DNA from: Chitinophagaceae bacterium
GTDB taxonomy: Bacteria; Bacteroidota; Bacteroidia; Chitinophagales; Chitinophagaceae
Length of the DNA: 64,000 bases
Reading direction: 5' to 3'
NCBI GenBank assembly: GCA_016713965.1
Contig: JADJOC010000009.1
Span: 1,302,001 to 1,366,000 of the forward strand
Shown here: one piece after another, positions 17,697-27,297 of the stretch
Layout: each line of letters begins with the position of its first letter
Position numbering within the stretch: position 1 is the stretch's first letter
Translations under genes and position numbers: made by a program
The notes under the pieces: model-generated
What the model saw: only the letters and a program-made list of their open reading frames with translations
What the model was told of the DNA's origin: nothing
Databases searched by the model: none

Positions 17697-17985
17697 AGGT
17701 TTTTTATTTTGCCTACTCTGGGTTATGCTTTTCGGCTTCCCCATTTGTTATTATAAATCTTTTAATTATCTTCTAACTGTATTGACTGTTTTAATTGAAT
17801 TACTAGGCACACCGTCAGTAATAATAAAAGCTATTCCTGCACCACCAATAACAGCATTTTTATTAAACTTGCCAGTCAATTGAATTTCTATACTTTTTAA
17901 ATTTTTGCTGATTTCATGATTTAAGTTTTTATATTTTGCCTACTCTTTTATATGCTTTTCGGCTTCCGCATTTTATTAAGCGTCT
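17697..17985 (-). pseudogene. Decayed duplicated coding remnants
   Basis: On the minus strand, two direct copies (about 17697-17744 and 17923-17972) share GGAAGCCGAAAAGCATA and AGAGTAGGCAAAATA. Each encodes the short tail EAEKH ending at a TAG. Between them a 57-residue open stretch (AKYKNLNHEISKN to VNTVRR, stop near 17770) contains the plausible hydrophobic segment NAVIGGAGIAFIITDG. No start codon or known family is evident. I read this as remnants of a duplicated gene. Confidence 0.35.
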
Positions 17986-18221
17986 AAAATGTGCTATTTC
18001 TATAGATTTTTTAGTCGTTTAATTCAATAGTTTAAATATAATATCTAATATTAATATATGTTATAATTACTTAATGATGGAGGGTATTTACTTAACGAAA
18101 CAGTATTTTTACTTAATAAAAAAAATAAATTCAAGAGGTGAAGGTAAAAAAGGGGTGTTATTTTACCTTATTGGGATTTTTTGCTATAAAATCAGACCGA
18201 GTTTTGGCTTTTTTGTCTCAT

Positions 18222-18255
18222 CTGCCCAGGTTCGTGGGGACACGAACCTGGGCAG
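18222..18255. repeat. 15-bp-stem hairpin, REP-like element 1
   Basis: Arms CTGCCCAGGTTCGTG (18222-18236) and CACGAACCTGGGCAG (18241-18255) are perfect complements around the loop GGGA. A second copy occurs at 18358-18379 and a partial one near 17587. Short open frames across 18074-18338 are not convincing genes. Confidence 0.7.
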
Positions 18256-18357
18256 AATATAATTTTTTGCTAGATTTGAAGCATTGCTTTATTGCCGTTG
18301 AAGCTACTCTCTTACATTTACAATATAAAAAGGTGTAAGGTTACCGATTAGTGCGAA

Positions 18358-18379
18358 AGGTTCGTGGGGACACGAACCT
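18358..18379. repeat. REP-like hairpin element 2
   Basis: AGGTTCGTG, loop GGGA, CACGAACCT repeats the core of the hairpin at 18222-18255, here with a 9-bp stem. The rest of the 17376-18419 gap shows only AT-rich sequence and the remnants listed. Confidence 0.65.
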
Positions 18380-18419
18380 GGGCGGAGGGATAAAACACGG
18401 ATAAAACCAAGATGAACGG

Positions 18420-18641
18420 TTATTTCATTTTCTTCAATTTGCCAACAAGTTCGGCAGCTTTGGAAAGTTCAAGTTCAAGATTTTCATACCCAATAATACC
18501 ACCTATTTCTAATAATTCAAGAAAATGCAATCGCAACTTATCGTTAAGTTTGTCTTTGATGTTCTTGCGAATTTTTTTCACATCAGGGGTTTGTTTTTCA
18601 GACTCAAGTTCCCTATACAGTTTTGCTAAGTCGCTACCCAT
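18420..18641 (-). CDS. Small hypothetical protein, helical and charged
   Basis: A 73-residue protein (MGSDLAKLYRELESEKQ start), rich in Lys, Glu and Leu, predicted fully helical, with a possible coiled coil over residues 1-35. It has no signal peptide and no family I recognise. ATG 18641 is followed by an intact frame with codon use like that of neighbouring genes. It stands alone in a repeat-rich gap; the region 18667-18976 to its right shows nothing recognisable. Confidence 0.5.
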   Translation of the reverse strand: MGSDLAKLYRELESEKQTPDVKKIRKNIKDKLNDKLRLHFLELLEIGGIIGYENLELELSKAAELVGKLKKMK

Positions 18642-18976
18642 AATTAAATCATTTGTTCAAACATAATAAAATAATAGGAAAAGATTGTTAAAAAATAAAT
18701 TGGTACATTAAATGTATAGTTAGTTGCCAAAAATTAAAAAATGAGTAATTAAGAGTTTGTTTTTTAATCCGTTTTATCTGCCGTTGTTAATGTTGTGCAG
18801 GGAATTGTAGGCATAATTTCATCGGCAGAATAAGCTATCCGTATTTATTAATTGTTTCAGTAAATGCATAATAGCGGTATGTGGTACAAGAGAGTGACAC
18901 AACGATGATGACCATAGCTGTTAAGATCGTAACATAACCTAAGTGGCGCCAGCCAGGTAAAAAAATTTTAAGCCAA

Positions 18977-19599
18977 CTATTGTTCTTCCCTGCTTCTCAT
19001 TTCATTTTCCATTAAATAATCTTTTCTTTTCAGCTCAAAATTTCTTCCTAAATATAAGCGGCGCACCTGTTCGTTGCCGGCCAGTTCTTCAGCGGTACCG
19101 TGGGTAAATATTTTTCCATCAATCAATAAATAAGCCCTGTCACTAAAGCCCTGGCTATTTCTGTTCTTCTTCTTTCGCCACCGCTAAGGGTATCGCCGTT
19201 GTTTTTTCTTACTTTTTGCAGGTTAAACTCGTCTAGTAAAGATTCCAGCTTTATTTTTTGTTCTTTTTTGGTAAGTTTTGTCATTTCTAAAATCGCACCA
19301 ATATTATCTTCCACACTTAACTTACGAAATACGCTGGCTTCCTGTGGCAGATAACCAATGCCCATCTTTGCCCGTTTATACATGGGCAGCCTGGTAATAT
19401 TAATATCATTTAGATAAACAGTGCCCTCGTCTGGTTTTACCAGGCCAACTACCTGGTAAAAAGATGTGGTTTTACCGGCACCGTTCGGGCCTAATAAGCC
19501 TACTATTTCGCCTTGCTTTACATTAAAGGAAACTTTATTTACAACAGTACGGCTGCCATAGTTTTTAACTAAATCGTTGGTTTGAATTATTAAGCTCAC
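18977..19599 (-). pseudogene. lptB: LptB-type ABC ATPase with internal deletion of about 52 codons
   Basis: LptB drives lipopolysaccharide transport from the inner membrane. Residues 1-152 are normal: Walker A GPNGAGKTTS, Q-loop GYLPQEASVFRKLS and signature LSGGERRR, ending IARAL. The text then jumps at about 19136-19150 to DRAYLLIDGKIF and GRNFELKRKDYL, the normal C-terminus, in another frame. Missing is the segment that should hold Walker B, D-loop and H-loop (in LptB normally ILLDEP, AGVDP and ITDHN). Two AGGGCTT words lie close to the junction. As written the protein could not hydrolyse ATP. LptB is essential in Gram-negative bacteria, so an assembly deletion or a second copy elsewhere is likely. 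Confidence 0.8.
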
Positions 19600-19682
19600 A
19601 AAAGTGGTTTTAGCAAAAGTACGGCAAACCGGTAAAAGGGAGTAGGCCCGATATATAATATACTTATTATTGATTACTTAAC

Positions 19683-19690
19683 TATGTTTG
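19683..19690 (+). promoter_or_regulatory. Candidate -7 box for metF
   Basis: TATGTTTG matches TAnnTTTG exactly, 50 bases upstream of the metF start. No standard -33 box was identified. Confidence 0.35.
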
Positions 19691-19739
19691 CAAACAAAAA
19701 ATTATTTAATTTCAGTTTGATAATAAATACTAACAGCTG

Positions 19740-20692
19740 ATGAAAGTAACAGATCATATAACCAATGCAAAAGATACATTGGTCTCTTTTGAAATTTTAC
19801 CGCCTTTAAAAGGTAAAGGGATACATAACTTATTTAAGCACCTGGATCCATTAATGGAGTGTAAGCCCTCATTTATTAATGTTACTTATCACCGCAGCGA
19901 ACATGTATTTAAAAAAAATACTGATGGTACATTTACAAAAGTAATTGTAAGAAAACGTCCCGGTACGGAAAGTATATGTGCTGCTATTATGAATAAATAT
20001 AACGTAGATACGGTTCCCCACCTTATTTGCGGCGGTTTTAGCATTAATGAAACTGAAGATGCATTGATAAATTTACATTACCTGGGCATAGATAATGTTT
20101 TGGTTTTGCGTGGAGATGCAGCTAAAATGAGTCAGCCTTTGAACCGGAGCCGGGCGGGCATAAATATGCAAGTGACTTATTAAAGCAGGTAGTAAATTTA
20201 AATTCAGGCGTATATATTGAGGATGATTTAAAGGATACCAGCAAAACAAAATTCTGCATTGGAGTGGCAGGTTATCCTGAAAAGCATTTTGAAGCCCCGA
20301 ATATGGATGCTGATATGTCATATCTGAAACAAAAAGTGGATATGGGAGCAGATTATATTATAACACAAATGTTTTTTGACAATGAAAAATATTATGCTTT
20401 TGTAAAATCCTGCAGGGCCGCAGGTATTAATGTGCCTATTATACCCGGGCTAAAACCAATTTATACTAAAAAGCAATTAAGTGTTTTGCCCAAAACTTTT
20501 TATATCGATCTGCCACCTGAATTATCCAATGCAATATTAAAATGCAAAACAGACGAAGAAGTGGAAAAGATTGGTGAAGAATGGCTTTTATTTCAATCCC
20601 GGGAACTGAAAAAATTCGGGGTCCCGGTATTGCATTATTATACACTAGGCCGGCCGGCAATAGTAGCTAATGTTGTAAAAAAATTATTTTAA
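19740..20692 (+). CDS. metF: 5,10-methylenetetrahydrofolate reductase (one frame break)
   Basis: Reduces methylene-THF to methyl-THF for methionine synthesis, using FAD. The N-terminal catalytic Glu region is VSFEILPPLKGKG, where SFEIxPP is the family signature. HLICGGFSINE, DNVLVLRGDA and DYIITQMFFDN follow in TIM-barrel order. One base is missing near 20136-20140, where the text passes through FEPEPGGHKYASDLLKQ into the second frame. Reconstructed length is about 317 residues, normal for MetF. The next gene is convergent, three bases away. Confidence 0.93.
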
Positions 20693-20695
20693 TAT

Positions 20696-22630
20696 TTATT
20701 TTTTTATAATAGATTTAAAAACAGCTTCATTAATTTTTACCGGATACTTATTTTTTAAGGCTGCTACCCATTGTTCTTCAATTTGAGCTTGAAAATCATT
20801 GATTAAAAGACCTTTGGCTTCTTCAAAAGAACGTTGCTGATTAGCAGGGTATAATTTTAAAACTTTAACAAAACTTGCTGTATTATCAGAAATATTAACA
20901 ACCGGGGCTGAAATAAATCCGGCAGTAATATTAGTGGGATTATCCACAGGTATTTGAGATAATTCATACCTGCCGCTATCGGTTTGAATACCATTTTCTT
21001 CTAAAGTTTTTTTCCAGTCTGCATTTTTTTGTATGGCTTCTACAGCTTTATTTGCAGCTTTAATATTTGCACAATTAAAAATTATTATATCAGCACTAGG
21101 TGCCCATAGATATTTGTTTTTATTGTCAATATAGTATTTTTTTAATCCATTGTTGTCGCTGGAAGCTTTGCTCCATACATTACGCTCCATAATTTCAAAT
21201 AGCATATTGCCTTCTTTAAATTCTTTTATTTGAAGGGCAAATTGCGGATTATATTTTTCTAAATTTTGTTTGTAGTATTCCAGGGCAGAAATGTTAATGA
21301 ATTTTTGTAACAACTCATCATTACTTTCACCTTTGTATAGTGCCGGATTATTTTTATATGTATTAATAAAGTTTAACCATTCGCTTCCTTTAATATTATT
21401 TTTTCCAAAGCTGAAAATTATTGTATTGCTAATGGACGAATTTTTTATTTTTTCTAAATTTTTATTTATAGATACATTATCTGCCTGAGTAAACAGGTCT
21501 ATATCTTTCACAGCTGCATTTTTTTTGTACCCGATTTGTTTAATGATATTTTTTGTAAACTTATCTTTTGCTGCATTTATTCTTGCATCCTGCAATACTT
21601 TTTGTTTTAATTCATGAAGATATTCATCGGTATTACCCTTGCCAATAGATATTGGCGTTTGGCTGATACGTTTTACAATATGAAAGCCATGTGTGGTAAA
21701 AAAAGGCAGGCTAATATCCCCATCATTTTTTAATTGTATTACTTCTTCTTCAAAGGATAAATCATATTTACCACAGCCAAATTCGGGCATTTTCCCGTTG
21801 CTTAAATAAGTTAATTTATCGTCGCTGAATTGTTTGGCCAGTTCACTGAAATCAGCACCATTTTTTAGTAACTGGTAAATGGAATCCGCTTTGCTTTTTA
21901 ATGGTTTAAGGTTCTCTGCCTGGTTACCGGGTGGAACAGCCAATAAAATCTGGGCAATTTTCCATTTGCCCATGGCTGGTCTTTCATCAATTACTTTAAA
22001 AACATGGGCATATAAACTACTTTTTGCCATATAATATTTGCTAGATTGCCCGGGCTTTAAAGAATAAATAATATTCTCAAATTCATACGGTACCGAAAAG
22101 GCAGTAATATATCCTAAATCGGTTGTTTTTATTTCGTAAGATTTATATTTTTCAGAGATATCTTTTGCTAATTGTTCATAATTATCATTTCCGCTTTTTA
22201 AAGTACTATCTAATTCATCAAGTGCTTTAAAAGGTAAGTAGCTGGAATCTGTTAACATTATAAAATGTTGTATATGAATATCCCTCTGGCTTCTTGCAAA
22301 CGCTTCATTTACCAATTCATTTATATGGGCTTCGTTATTTAAATAATTATCCTGTATTTGATTTCTAAAAGACTGTATATCGTATTGCAGTTGGGGCAGG
22401 GTATCCAGCCTTGCTTTTTTTGCTGCTTCCACTTTTAATTTAAAATTGATGTACAGGTCTAAGTATTCTCTTAAAGATTTTTCTTCGTCCGATACAGAAG
22501 TTTTATTCTTATTATATGCTTTTAAAAACTCTTCTTTGCTTACATTATTGCTGCCATAAGTAAATAATGTTTGAGAAAAAACAAGGCTGCAGCAGCTTAT
22601 CAATGCAGTTAGTAAAACAATCTTTTTCAT
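20696..22630 (-). CDS. Periplasmic parvulin-type peptidyl-prolyl isomerase
   Basis: A secreted folding factor of 644 residues from ATG 22630 (MKKIVLLTALISCC), with signal peptide ending near VFSQ. Parvulin-like text appears twice: around DIHIQHFIM (degenerate) and, more clearly, around WKIAQILLAVPPG with FSELAKQFSDD and FFTTHGFHIVK. A long helical C-terminal part follows. It is likely a Bacteroidota SurA/PpiD-type chaperone for outer-membrane proteins. It lies eight bases after the thioredoxin gene in one operon, linking proline isomerisation with thiol chemistry in the periplasm. Confidence 0.85.
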   Translation of the reverse strand: MKKIVLLTALISCCSLVFSQTLFTYGSNNVSKEEFLKAYNKNKTSVSDEEKSLREYLDLYINFKLKVEAAKKARLDTLPQLQYDIQSFRNQIQDNYLNNEAHINELVNEAFARSQRDIHIQHFIMLTDSSYLPFKALDELDSTLKSGNDNYEQLAKDISEKYKSYEIKTTDLGYITAFSVPYEFENIIYSLKPGQSSKYYMAKSSLYAHVFKVIDERPAMGKWKIAQILLAVPPGNQAENLKPLKSKADSIYQLLKNGADFSELAKQFSDDKLTYLSNGKMPEFGCGKYDLSFEEEVIQLKNDGDISLPFFTTHGFHIVKRISQTPISIGKGNTDEYLHELKQKVLQDARINAAKDKFTKNIIKQIGYKKNAAVKDIDLFTQADNVSINKNLEKIKNSSISNTIIFSFGKNNIKGSEWLNFINTYKNNPALYKGESNDELLQKFINISALEYYKQNLEKYNPQFALQIKEFKEGNMLFEIMERNVWSKASSDNNGLKKYYIDNKNKYLWAPSADIIIFNCANIKAANKAVEAIQKNADWKKTLEENGIQTDSGRYELSQIPVDNPTNITAGFISAPVVNISDNTASFVKVLKLYPANQQRSFEEAKGLLINDFQAQIEEQWVAALKNKYPVKINEAVFKSIIKK

Positions 22631-22638
22631 TTTATATA

Positions 22639-24051
22639 TTATTTCCATTTTACCTGTAGCAATTCGTTTAATTGCTCCCAGGTTAATTTTTTTCCGATAA
22701 TGCGTTTTTCTTTATCCAGCAAATATAAAGTAGGTGTTTGGGTTATATCATACAATTGCCTGAAGCCTGGTTTTTGAGCAGCTATTTCTGCAGCGGCCAT
22801 TTCTTTGGTTTGATATACATGAACCCAGTCTGTCAAATGATGCTCCTGAGTATATTTTGTCCACTCAGCTTTTGTATCTTCAGTTAATACAGCATAAATT
22901 TTTACGTCATGTTTTTTCCAGCTGGCCTGGTATATAGAATCTAATCTTGGTAATTCTTCTTTGCAATGACCGCAGGTAGGATCCCAAAAACATACAACTG
23001 TATAATCTGCATTTACATCATACAATGTTGAAGGTTTGCCCATGCTGTCAATCATTTCTAAATTGGCAGCTTTATCTCCAATTAAATTTGCCATCAGCAT
23101 GTAAGCCCTCCGGCTTATAGTTTCCATTTGTTTTTCATTTAACCAATGGGTTAAGCCTTTGCTGTGGTATTTTTCAAATAAATGAACAAACACTGCATCC
23201 TGGCCCATATATTTTGGATTAATAAACTCATCAGTAAGCCAGTTCAGTAAAAATTTATACATCTCTGGGCTATTGCGGGCAAGCAATAGCTGGTAATCCA
23301 CATCTTTAATAATACTGTCCGGTACAATAGCCAGGCTACGATAATATTGCTCCAGTTTTTTAAGAAAAAATGGGGTACGTATTACCCGGTCATCCATAAA
23401 CGTTATACCATCCCAAAAATGTTTTTTGTAATAATTGTAATTTTCTATGCTGTCACTTCTTGTTATTGGATTTTGTATAAGGTACTTTGGTTCTTTCATT
23501 GCCAAAAATAATGCGCTAAGCATACTGGCCGGATAATTTTTTATGATATTTTCCCTGTATTGGTTTATTTCATTATTAATCCGGCTATAATTTTTTTCAT
23601 GAAAAGCAGAGTCTTTTTTGCTGGCAGACTGGCTAAATGCTGTTTTTTCTTTTTCAAGCAAAGCTCCTTTGGCCGCCGTAAATTGTTGATATTGGGTATA
23701 TAAATCGTTTGCCTTATCTCCTTTAATTACAGAATTATTAATAATATCTGTAGTATCAATTTTCAGAGAGATTTCCTGCCCTTTGTCAATTAAAAAATCA
23801 ATTCTATGCTTTTTATCCGGCAATACCATTACATAAATACCCGGAGGAAGTTTGCGGTTACCTTTAAAAATTGCAGTCCCATTATTATTGACTGCTGCAG
23901 AATCTTCTATATTCAAATTGGCACCCATATAATATGTTAAATATGCAATGCCGTTTTTATACCCAGGTGCCAGGAGCGTTACCTGGTAGTTTTGGGAAAA
24001 GACACGGTTACCAAAGGATGCGAATAATAAGAAAAGTATAGTTTTGTTCAT
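22639..24051 (-). CDS. TlpA-like thioredoxin with N-terminal DUF4369-type domain
   Basis: A 470-residue envelope protein from ATG 24051 (MNKTILFLLFASFG), with a signal peptide. Residues about 25-120 form a beta-rich domain like DUF4369. The middle is helical (DUF5106-like). The C-terminal thioredoxin domain carries the active site WDPTCGHCKEELP near residue 360 and the cis-Pro turn TQTPTLYLLD. It probably works as a thiol-disulfide oxidoreductase in the periplasm. It is first gene of a two-gene operon with the parvulin. Confidence 0.87.
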   Translation of the reverse strand: MNKTILFLLFASFGNRVFSQNYQVTLLAPGYKNGIAYLTYYMGANLNIEDSAAVNNNGTAIFKGNRKLPPGIYVMVLPDKKHRIDFLIDKGQEISLKIDTTDIINNSVIKGDKANDLYTQYQQFTAAKGALLEKEKTAFSQSASKKDSAFHEKNYSRINNEINQYRENIIKNYPASMLSALFLAMKEPKYLIQNPITRSDSIENYNYYKKHFWDGITFMDDRVIRTPFFLKKLEQYYRSLAIVPDSIIKDVDYQLLLARNSPEMYKFLLNWLTDEFINPKYMGQDAVFVHLFEKYHSKGLTHWLNEKQMETISRRAYMLMANLIGDKAANLEMIDSMGKPSTLYDVNADYTVVCFWDPTCGHCKEELPRLDSIYQASWKKHDVKIYAVLTEDTKAEWTKYTQEHHLTDWVHVYQTKEMAAAEIAAQKPGFRQLYDITQTPTLYLLDKEKRIIGKKLTWEQLNELLQVKWK

Positions 24052-24171
24052 ATCAGGTTGACTAACAAATGTATCAAATATAATGATTCGCAGGAATAGA
24101 TACAATTTTGAAATATAAATTTACATTTTGTTACCAATTTTACTGGAATACAGAAGCTGGTAATTAAAGAG

Positions 24172-24179
24172 TAATTTTG
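24172..24179 (+). promoter_or_regulatory. Candidate -7 box immediately before rlmD
   Basis: TAATTTTG fits TAnnTTTG exactly and ends five bases before the GTG start at 24185, which would place the transcript start at or next to the start codon. No -33 TTG at standard spacing is evident, so support is modest. Confidence 0.3.
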
Positions 24180-24184
24180 CTTTT

Positions 24185-25585
24185 GTGAAAAAAAAGAAGT
24201 TTATACTACAGGATATTGCTGTATCGGATTATGCGGCAGAGGGCAAAAGCTTATCCCGCCAGGATGGAAAAGTAATTTTTATAGAAGGGGCTGTTCCAGG
24301 TGATATTGCAGATGTATTGATTACTAAAAATAAAAAAGACTGGGCAGAAGGAAAAGTAGTGCAGATAAAAAAATTATCGCCAGAAAGGGTAGAACCATTT
24401 TGTATGCACTTTGGCACATGCGGCGGTTGCAAATGGCAGATGCTCCCTTATAAAAAGCAATTGGAATACAAGCAACAGGAGGTAGAGCAAAATATTAAAC
24501 GGATAGGAAAAATAGTAAACCCGCTTTTGCTTGAAATTGTAGGTGCTGATGAAACGGTTTATTATAGAAATAAGCTTGAATTTACTTTTAGCAACAAAAG
24601 ATACCTTACCCATACGGAAATAAAGCAAGAAGGAGAAGTGCCCCAACAAAATGCATTGGGTTTCCATGCACCAAGAATATTCGACAAAATTATTGATATT
24701 AAAACCTGCTATTTAATGGATGATGTGAACAACAGCATCCGGAATACAGTAAGGGATTTTGTACAACAGCACAATTATCCTTTTTACGATATAAGAGAAC
24801 ATACCGGCTGGTTGCGTAATATTATTATCCGTAACTGTACCACAGGGGAACTGATGGTGAATATTTGCTTTAATTATGATGATGAACCAGAAAGAATAAA
24901 GCTTTTGGATTACCTGGCAGAAAAGATTCCGCAGATAACTACACTGCTGTATACCATTAATCCCAAATGGAATGATACTATTTATGATTTGACTCCGCAG
25001 GTATATACGGGCAAAGGTTTTGTTATTGAACAGCTGGAAAATTTTAAATTTAAAATAGGCCCTAAATCTTTTTTCCAGACTAATACGAGGCAGGCTGAAA
25101 AATTGTATACGATTACCCGGGATTTTGCAGGGCTGACAGGTGAGGAAATTGTGTATGATTTATATTGTGGTACAGGCAGTATCGGAATTTTTTTAAGCCA
25201 ACTGGCTAAAAAAATTATTGGTGTAGAAGCAATAGCCGAAGCTATTGAAGATGCTAAGGTAAATGCAGCGCTTAATAATATTGAGCATGCCCATTTTTTT
25301 GCAGGGGATGTTATAAAAATTTGTGACGATGCTTTTTTTGATACGCATGGCAGGCCTGATGTAGTTATTACAGACCCGCCCCGGGCAGGGATGCATGAAA
25401 AACTGGTGAGTAAACTGTTGGAAATAGCAACGCCTAAAATTGTGTATGTTAGTTGCAATACAGCCACCCAAGCTAGGGATATTGCCTTGCTTAGTGAAAA
25501 ATACATGGTTGTAAAAATTCAGCCGGTAGATATGTTTCCGCATACCCATCATATTGAATCTGTTGCTTTATTGCAATTAAAATAA
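24185..25585 (+). CDS. rlmD: 23S rRNA (uracil-5-)-methyltransferase, RlmD/RumA family
   Basis: Methylates C5 of a uridine in 23S rRNA with SAM. A TRAM domain covers residues 1-62. Iron-sulfur ligands are Cys73, Cys79, Cys82 (FCMHFGTCGGCKW) and a fourth Cys in IKTCYLM near 177. The SAM-binding motif is VYDLYCGTGSIG, and the catalytic parts are TDPPRAGMHEK and VYVSCNTATQARD. The 466-residue length is normal. The start is GTG 24185 because the TRAM domain begins here and no ATG is upstream in frame. Confidence 0.9.
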   Translation: MKKKKFILQDIAVSDYAAEGKSLSRQDGKVIFIEGAVPGDIADVLITKNKKDWAEGKVVQIKKLSPERVEPFCMHFGTCGGCKWQMLPYKKQLEYKQQEVEQNIKRIGKIVNPLLLEIVGADETVYYRNKLEFTFSNKRYLTHTEIKQEGEVPQQNALGFHAPRIFDKIIDIKTCYLMDDVNNSIRNTVRDFVQQHNYPFYDIREHTGWLRNIIIRNCTTGELMVNICFNYDDEPERIKLLDYLAEKIPQITTLLYTINPKWNDTIYDLTPQVYTGKGFVIEQLENFKFKIGPKSFFQTNTRQAEKLYTITRDFAGLTGEEIVYDLYCGTGSIGIFLSQLAKKIIGVEAIAEAIEDAKVNAALNNIEHAHFFAGDVIKICDDAFFDTHGRPDVVITDPPRAGMHEKLVSKLLEIATPKIVYVSCNTATQARDIALLSEKYMVVKIQPVDMFPHTHHIESVALLQLK

Positions 25586-25610
25586 AAAACTAAAATATTA
25601 ACTTTATACG

Positions 25611-26225
25611 ATGGCTTACAATAATTATGGCAATACCGGCCAGCGGACTACACCTGTAGTGTTAAATTTGATAATTATCAATGTTTTGGTCTACATTGTT
25701 CAATCTTTATTTGATGGCCCTTACCAGAAAATTACAGCTAACCTGGCATTGTTTCCTTATGATTCTGAATATTTTAAGCCATACCAAGTTGTTACGCATA
25801 TGTTTACCCATGGCGGGTTAGCACATATCTTGTTTAATATGTTTGCATTGTGGAGTTTTGGCAGCCTTCTCGAAAGGTTTTGGGGTCCAAAAAGGTTTTT
25901 GATTTTTTACCTTATATGTGGATTAGCAGCTGGTGCGGCTCATATGTTTTTGCAAAATAACCCTGCTGTAGGCGCCTCCGGCGCCATAATGGGCGTATTT
26001 GCTGCATTTGCATATTTATTTCCAAATACACAATTAATTATTTTTCCTTTGCCTATACCCATAAAAGCAAAATTTGCAGTCGCCATAATGGCTGCCATAG
26101 ATTTATTTGGTGGGGTATATCCAACAGGAAGTAATATTGCTCATTTTGCCCACTTAGGCGGCCTGATTATGGGCTTTATTTTAGTAATCATCTGGAATAA
26201 AGGCAAGAGAAAAACTTTCTATTAA
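25611..26225 (+). CDS. Rhomboid family intramembrane serine protease
   Basis: A 204-residue six-TM protease that cleaves substrates within the membrane. The catalytic Ser is in GASGAIMG (about residues 122-129) and the catalytic His in IAHFAHLGGLIMG near 183. The HGGLAHILFNMFAL segment (helix 2, with its conserved His and Asn) is intact. A second rhomboid gene follows 58 bases downstream on the same strand. Confidence 0.93.
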   Translation: MAYNNYGNTGQRTTPVVLNLIIINVLVYIVQSLFDGPYQKITANLALFPYDSEYFKPYQVVTHMFTHGGLAHILFNMFALWSFGSLLERFWGPKRFLIFYLICGLAAGAAHMFLQNNPAVGASGAIMGVFAAFAYLFPNTQLIIFPLPIPIKAKFAVAIMAAIDLFGGVYPTGSNIAHFAHLGGLIMGFILVIIWNKGKRKTFY

Positions 26226-26283
26226 TTACAACATTCTTTTATAAATAACTGTTTGTAATTTTACTGGTGTAAATTATAATTTA

Positions 26284-27223
26284 ATGGGAGAGTCAGATAG
26301 ATATATCGATAATAGGAACTATTTTAGACGTAATAAGTTTTTTTTAGGGCAAAAAGGGAATACCCTGGTAAGCCTGTTTACTGTAAATGTTATCTTCTTT
26401 TTAGTATTGCTTACTATCCAGGTGGCTTATGCTTTTTACCAGCAAAAACCTTTACAGTTTAATGAAGAAGTATTGCAATGGTTTAAAATGCCGGCTTCTT
26501 TAACAACCCTGAGCGAAAGGCCATGGACTATCCTTACCCAAATGTTTATCCATACTAATTTAATGGAAATGGTAAGCCATATGCTTTGGTTATGGGGTTT
26601 TGGATTTATTATGCAGGAAATGGCCGGTAATAAAAAAACTGATACCTGTTTATATTTATGGAGGATTGGCAGGCGGCCTATTTTTTATATTGGCCAATTA
26701 TTCTATTCCTGCGCTTAGGCCTTTATTACCAACTGCCACTTTGTATACTGCAGGCGCTTCTACTATGGCTATTGCAGTGGCAGCAACAACATTAGCTCCT
26801 AATTATAAATTTTTCAGAAATCTTAACGGGGGGGTATCAATATGGGTATTGCTTATTATTTATATTGTAATTGATATTTCCCGGCTGGCCAAAATAAATG
26901 TAGCTTTCAGTATTGCCCATTTGGGAGGTGGTATAGCAGGTTTTTTATTTGTTTATTTTTTAAGAAAGGGAAAAGATGGTAGTATTTGGATGAATAATTT
27001 ATTCAGCTGGTTTATACATTTATTCGATCCCGGCAAGAAAAGCAAAACGCCTAACGTAAAAGAAAAAATATTTTATGAAACCGGCAACCGTAATCCTTAC
27101 AGCAAAAAAGCAAATATAACACCGCAACGGATAGACGAAATCCTGGATAAAATAAACTCTCAGGGTTATCATTTACTTACAGATGAAGAAAAAAGCATAT
27201 TAAAAAGAGCCAGTGAAGAATAA
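26284..27223 (+). CDS. Second rhomboid family protein with altered active-site motif (one frame break)
   Basis: A larger rhomboid paralogue of about 312 residues. TM segments include FTVNVIFFLVLLTIQVAYAF and the helix-2 equivalent SHMLWLWGFGFIMQEM. The serine motif is YTAGASTMAIA, where the usual GxSG is GAST, so the last Gly is replaced by Thr; the His is in IAHLGGGIAGFL. A cytoplasmic tail of about 80 residues follows, ending with a helical motif (ITPQRIDEILDKINSQGYHL). The frame breaks in the A7 run at 26632-26638 (one A extra or two missing). Reduced or specialised activity is possible. Confidence 0.85.
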
Positions 27224-27255
27224 CTTTGATCTTAAAGCTACGTATCTGTGTTAAT

Positions 27256-27277
27256 TAGCATAGTTTTAGCTATGCTA
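27256..27277 (+). terminator. Short hairpin after the rhomboid pair
   Basis: TAGCATAG (27256-27263) pairs with CTATGCTA (27270-27277) around a 6-nt loop. A weak T-rich stretch follows. It may end the rhomboid transcript. Confidence 0.45.
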
Positions 27278-27297
27278 TTGATTTCATATTTTTAATA

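Noticed and set aside
18074..18338. Two overlapping open frames of 62 and 66 codons
   Set aside because: They cross the REP-like hairpin, have no motif, and the two frames compete for the same bases.
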